Shown here: piece after piece, positions 13,662 to 16,430 of the stretch | Layout: each line of letters begins with the position of its first letter | How positions within the stretch are numbered: the stretch's first letter is position 1 | From: JBAXAB01 sp043718245 | Lineage (GTDB): Bacteria > Patescibacteriota > Minisyncoccia > Phycocordibacterales > CAIZLB01 | DNA: 16,430 nucleotides | Direction: 5' to 3' | Assembly: GCA_043718245.1 (NCBI GenBank) | Contig: JAYSWB010000030.1 | Coordinates: 1-16,430, forward strand | Notes under the pieces: generated by a model | Seen by the model: the letters and a program-made list of their open reading frames with translations, nothing else | Databases searched by the model: none | What the model was told of the DNA's origin: nothing | Position numbers and translations under genes: made by a program

Positions 13662-14744
13662 ATGAAAACTCGAATAGAAGGAATAGAAGAGGAGAAAAAA
13701 TCAGGAGGCACAGAAGAGCAGAGGATGCAAGTAGAGCGTATATATGAAATTGGAAACAAGGTCAATGAGACTACCGATTTAGAATCTTTGGTAAAGATTT
13801 TGGAGGATAATGTCGATTTGCCTGGAATAGAAGAATATTTACAGCCAATATATATTTTCCAACAAAGTCCAAGTCTCGAGAATGCAAAAATGGTACCGGA
13901 CCCCTCTGGTTTCGGAATATTAGAGGTGCTAAATAAATTTGTTACAGAAGCAGAGCTTGTTGAGGACAGTGAAGGGTTTGTTCCAATGAAGAAAAAGAAG
14001 GATAAGGCAGGGGAGAGTAAGGGTCAAGCTTCTAAAGGTAAAAAAGTTAAAATTGCAGGACCAAATGTAGAGGTTATCGTCGGAAATTCTGCTCCAGAGA
14101 CAGAGTCTGTAGTTGCTACAGAAGTAGAGCCTACTCCTGAAAAGAAACCTGAGATTATTAAAAACTCTAGACCAAATCCAAAGCTTACTTATAAAGATTT
14201 TCTGAAGGAAAAGGAGATAAATAAAGAGGAGAAAAAACCGCGACGTAACATAAGAGAAATTCTTGACAGTGAAAAAGGATCCGAAGAGATGGATAAAGAA
14301 CTTGCAGGATGGGCAGACGGAGCTTTGAAAGGTGATAAAGAGGTTATTAAAAAACCGAAGACTTCACCTGAAAAGAAAAAAGAAAAACTTAAAGCTAAGG
14401 TAGAGAAATTTGAAGGTGATTTCATGTATATGAAACAATCAGAAATAAAAGATCTTTTAGAGAGAGCTTTTGATGATAGATTTTTCGAGAGAATTAGGGG
14501 CGCATTAGGAAACTTGATTAAAATCTTTAAATTAAGAGAGAGGGTTGCGACAAGATTTAAGGGAGTTGAGAACATCGTAGAATCGGAATTAGCACCAGAT
14601 GAAAAAAAGGCGTTCTCTCTAAGTAAAACTGAAAGCCAGTTTGTGGCAGATATTATTGATAGGTATGAACATGAACCGTCACATCAAAATAAAGGTATTT
14701 TTGAGAAAATTAAGGAGTTATTCAAAAAATACGAAATAAAGTAA
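13662..14744 (+). CDS. Orphan highly charged hypothetical protein, 360 aa
   Basis: I do not recognise this protein. ATG 13662 is chosen over GTG 13638 because a promoter-like site ends just upstream. It is strongly charged, Lys/Glu-rich and without a signal peptide or membrane segment. Three parts can be seen. An N-terminal mostly helical part (about 1-100) includes LESLVKILEDNVDLPGIEEY and PDPSGFGILEVLNKF. A low-complexity, probably disordered middle (about 105-240) is rich in Lys, Glu, Pro and Ser. A C-terminal helical part (about 245-360) includes SEIKDLLERAFDDRFFERI and LSKTESQFVADIIDRYEHE. Its arginine codons are mixed and lack the CGA excess of the genes before it. It sits exactly between secY and adk, where most bacteria have no gene. 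A role linked to adk or map is possible but not shown. Confidence 0.85.
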   Translation: MKTRIEGIEEEKKSGGTEEQRMQVERIYEIGNKVNETTDLESLVKILEDNVDLPGIEEYLQPIYIFQQSPSLENAKMVPDPSGFGILEVLNKFVTEAELVEDSEGFVPMKKKKDKAGESKGQASKGKKVKIAGPNVEVIVGNSAPETESVVATEVEPTPEKKPEIIKNSRPNPKLTYKDFLKEKEINKEEKKPRRNIREILDSEKGSEEMDKELAGWADGALKGDKEVIKKPKTSPEKKKEKLKAKVEKFEGDFMYMKQSEIKDLLERAFDDRFFERIRGALGNLIKIFKLRERVATRFKGVENIVESELAPDEKKAFSLSKTESQFVADIIDRYEHEPSHQNKGIFEKIKELFKKYEIK

Positions 14745-14750
14745 GCCCCA

Positions 14751-15362
14751 ATGCCCCAGCAAACCATAATCTTCATCGGACGATCCGGATGTGGAAAAAG
14801 TACTCAATCCGAAGCCGTTCATAAATTGTTCCTAGAACACCCAGATTTCAAAGAGGCCGGAGTGTTTTACTTGCAAACAGGGGATGCTTTCAGAGAGTTT
14901 ACAAAACAGACAGGTTATACAAATGATTTGGCACGGGAATATTCTACGGATGGTCGTAGACAACCGGATTTCTTGGCGGTTTGGATGTGGACACATTTGT
15001 TCGTGACCCAGTTAAAGAAAGGTCAAAATGTCATTTTAGACGGTACCCCTCGTTCGATTATTGAGGCGGGGGTATTCGACACTTCATTCGGTTTTTATAG
15101 CTTTACGAAGCCTTTAATTGTACATATGGACGTAAGTCGTGAATGGGCCGAAGATCGCCTTAAAGCGCGCCATAGAGCCGATGATAAGGCTATAGAGGCT
15201 ATAGAAAGAAGGTTGAAATGGTACGAGACCGATGTGGAGCCAGTTTTAGAGCACTATCGTACAAGCGACAAGGTTGTTTATTGCAAAATTAATGGCGAAC
15301 AGCCAATTGAGGACGTTAAGAGGGATATTATGAAGGCGGTTGGTTTGGAGAAGTATTTATAG
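14751..15362 (+). CDS. adk: Adenylate kinase-like NMP kinase, short LID
   Basis: The enzyme transfers phosphate between ATP and a nucleoside monophosphate, normally AMP. At 203 aa it is close to E. coli Adk (214). The P-loop is GRSGCGKST (10-18), with Ser where most Adk have the second Gly (GxGKGT). Further motifs are QTGD (42-45) with R48, DGTPR (97-101; usually DGFPR), RLKAR (136-140) and RADD (142-145), the ATP/LID arginine and aspartates. Only one residue (H141) separates RLKAR from RADD, so the LID domain of about 30 residues present in long-form bacterial Adk, with its possible zinc site, is missing. It lies 6 bases after the orphan gene and 13 before map. The fold is certain, but the substrate (AMP, UMP or CMP) is not proven, although secY-adk-map context favours AMP. 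Confidence 0.85.
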   Translation: MPQQTIIFIGRSGCGKSTQSEAVHKLFLEHPDFKEAGVFYLQTGDAFREFTKQTGYTNDLAREYSTDGRRQPDFLAVWMWTHLFVTQLKKGQNVILDGTPRSIIEAGVFDTSFGFYSFTKPLIVHMDVSREWAEDRLKARHRADDKAIEAIERRLKWYETDVEPVLEHYRTSDKVVYCKINGEQPIEDVKRDIMKAVGLEKYL

Positions 15363-15375
15363 TAGGGTATAGGGA

Positions 15376-16158
15376 ATGATTTACATCAAGACTGAAAAAG
15401 AAATAGAGCTTATGCGAAAGGGCGGAAAAATCCTAGCAGAGATTTTACGTGAATTGGAAAAAGAGACAAGGGCGGGTGTAACCGCTCTGGATTTGAATGA
15501 TATAGCAGCCGAACTGTGTAAAAAACATGATGTAATTCCAGCGTTTTTAAACTATCAACCGGCGGGGGCGCCAAGGCCATTTCCTGCGTGTCTGTGCGTT
15601 TCGGTGAATGATGAAATTGTGCACGGAATTCCTAGTGGCAGGATTTTGAAAAATGGTGACATGGTTGCGATTGATATGGGAATTATTTATAAGAAAATGG
15701 TATTGGATTCTGCGGTTACGGTGATTGTCGGAGGATTAGATAAAGCAGACGCGACGGCGAAGGTTATGTTGTCTGCCTGCAAAATCGCACTTGATGCAGG
15801 TATTGCTGTTTGTAAACCTGGAGTTAAGACAGGTGATATTGGTTTTGCTATTGAACAAGCTATGAAAAAGGCGAGTGGCGAAAATATTTTTGAATTCTCA
15901 GAGCATTTGGGTGGACATGGAGTTGGAAAATACGTTCATGAAGATCCGTTCATTCCTAATTATGGAAGGAAAGGGCAAGGGGTGGTTTTGAAAGCTGGAA
16001 TGGTAATTGCGATCGAGCCTATTTTAAATGAAGGGAAGGGTGCGATTATGGTTTCAAATGACGGGTTTACTTATAAGACTGTGGATGGGAAGCGCAGTTG
16101 CCATTTTGAGCATACAGTGGCGATTACTGAGGATGGGGTGGAGGTTTTAACGGTCTAA
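15376..16158 (+). CDS. map: Methionine aminopeptidase type I
   Basis: This enzyme removes the initiator methionine from nascent proteins in the cytosol. At 260 aa it fits the bacterial type I length (about 264). All five metal ligands are visible: D100 (in VAIDMG), D111 (in LDSAV), H181 (in GGHGVGKYVHEDP), E214 (in IAIEPI) and E245 (in FEHTVAI). His83 in VHGIP is the conserved catalytic-site histidine. There is no N-terminal SH3 or zinc extension. The start follows a GGGTATAGGGA context, the only start in the ribosomal or downstream block with G-runs resembling a ribosome-binding site. It is the last gene. infA and rpmJ, which often follow, are absent from the rest of the window. Confidence 0.97.
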   Translation: MIYIKTEKEIELMRKGGKILAEILRELEKETRAGVTALDLNDIAAELCKKHDVIPAFLNYQPAGAPRPFPACLCVSVNDEIVHGIPSGRILKNGDMVAIDMGIIYKKMVLDSAVTVIVGGLDKADATAKVMLSACKIALDAGIAVCKPGVKTGDIGFAIEQAMKKASGENIFEFSEHLGGHGVGKYVHEDPFIPNYGRKGQGVVLKAGMVIAIEPILNEGKGAIMVSNDGFTYKTVDGKRSCHFEHTVAITEDGVEVLTV

Positions 16159-16199
16159 TTTTCTTACTAAGTGTAATTGCCAGGTGTAGTGTGCCCCCA

Positions 16200-16300
16200 A
16201 GTCGCCCATTGTCAATTAATGGGTTTTCTTCATATTTTCTTCATTAATTTTTCAGACGATCTTCATATAAGAACATTAAAATAATTGACAATGGGCGACT
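16200..16300. repeat. Perfect 19-bp inverted repeat around a 63-base core
   Basis: AGTCGCCCATTGTCAATTA (16200-16218) and its exact reverse complement (16282-16300) flank 63 AT-rich bases. CCC at 16195-16197 and GGG at 16303-16305 can extend the stem past a 2-base mismatch. GTGTGCCC lies outside on both sides (16189-16196 and 16308-16315) as a direct repeat, but not flush with the arms. It could be a small mobile or repeat element, or a regulatory hairpin. No coding sequence is present. Confidence 0.7.
16204..16230 (+). terminator. Possible terminator after map
   Basis: CCCATT (16205-16210) pairs with AATGGG (16218-16223) around a 7-base loop, extended by a G-U pair, and TTTTCTT follows. The arm overlaps the long inverted repeat, so the two folds exclude one another. 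It sits 46 bases after the map stop and would end the 13662-16158 unit. Confidence 0.5.
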
Positions 16301-16382
16301 CCGGGATGTGTGCCCAGGATTATTATTTTTTAATCCCGACTTCTCCAAACTAGTACGACATTTCCAGTATTTCCCTAGCAGT

Positions 16383-16391
16383 TGTGGATAA
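16383..16391 (-). other. Perfect DnaA-box-like 9-mer
   Basis: TGTGGATAA is the reverse complement of the TTATCCACA consensus. It is isolated here and lies between two copies of ATTTCCAGTA (16360-16369 and 16413-16422). One 9-mer is easily a chance hit, and origin-like context is not shown. The final 272 bases hold no gene. Confidence 0.3.
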
Positions 16392-16430
16392 CTCACTCCT
16401 TGATTTGATGATATTTCCAGTAATTTTGCT

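Noticed and set aside
16302..16338. CGGGAT and ATCCCG pair beyond the inverted repeat
   Set aside because: Six base pairs around a 25-base loop with no T-run are within chance expectation.

Overview
The window looks like a Candidate Phyla Radiation (Patescibacteria, probably Parcubacteria-like) chromosome segment. It is centred on one compact S10/spc ribosomal-protein cluster in canonical order: tuf, rpsJ, rplC, rplD, rplW, rplB, rpsS, rplV, rpsC, rplP, rpmC, rpsQ, rplN, rplX, rplE, rpsN, rpsH, rplF, rplR, rpsE, rplO, secY. Evidence for the lineage is the absence of rpmD (L30) between rpsE and rplO, where only 7 bases separate the genes. Other signs are short AT-rich gaps with almost no Shine-Dalgarno sequences, heavy use of CGA for arginine in the ribosomal genes, and stop codons that are only TAA or TAG in the conserved block. 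The standard genetic code fits every conserved gene. The lineage is inferred from gene content; no 16S gene is present.

Layout. Bases 1-1170 hold accessory genes of unknown function: a short plus-strand ORF and a convergent minus-strand 188-residue orphan gene, with a strong GC-rich terminator between them. A minus-strand NYN-domain (PIN-like) nuclease gene lies at 1168-1659 and is closed by its own terminator. The 396-base gap 1660-2055 carries the promoter of the tuf/ribosomal cluster and a roughly 210-base leader that ends in an 18-bp hairpin just before the tuf start. Bases 2056-13600 encode EF-Tu, 20 ribosomal proteins and SecY. Two more promoter-like sites, before rpsS and before rpsN, share the same unusual TGNTAGTAT extended -10 as the tuf promoter and divide the cluster into sub-units.

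After secY a new promoter-like site appears to start a leaderless unit: an unrecognised, highly charged 360-residue protein, then a short-LID adenylate-kinase-like enzyme and methionine aminopeptidase. The usual followers (infA, rpmJ, rpsM, rpsK) are absent. Bases 16159-16430 contain no gene but have a perfect 19-bp inverted repeat whose left arm can also fold into a local terminator.

Functionally, the block makes the elongation factor, the large- and small-subunit proteins, the membrane channel for nascent chains, an enzyme of nucleotide supply and the enzyme that trims N-terminal methionine. The points most worth following up are the orphan between secY and adk, the orphan with foreign codon use at 425-991, the tuf leader hairpin, the shared promoter motif, the CGA preference, the recurrent non-SD start module and the 3' inverted repeat.
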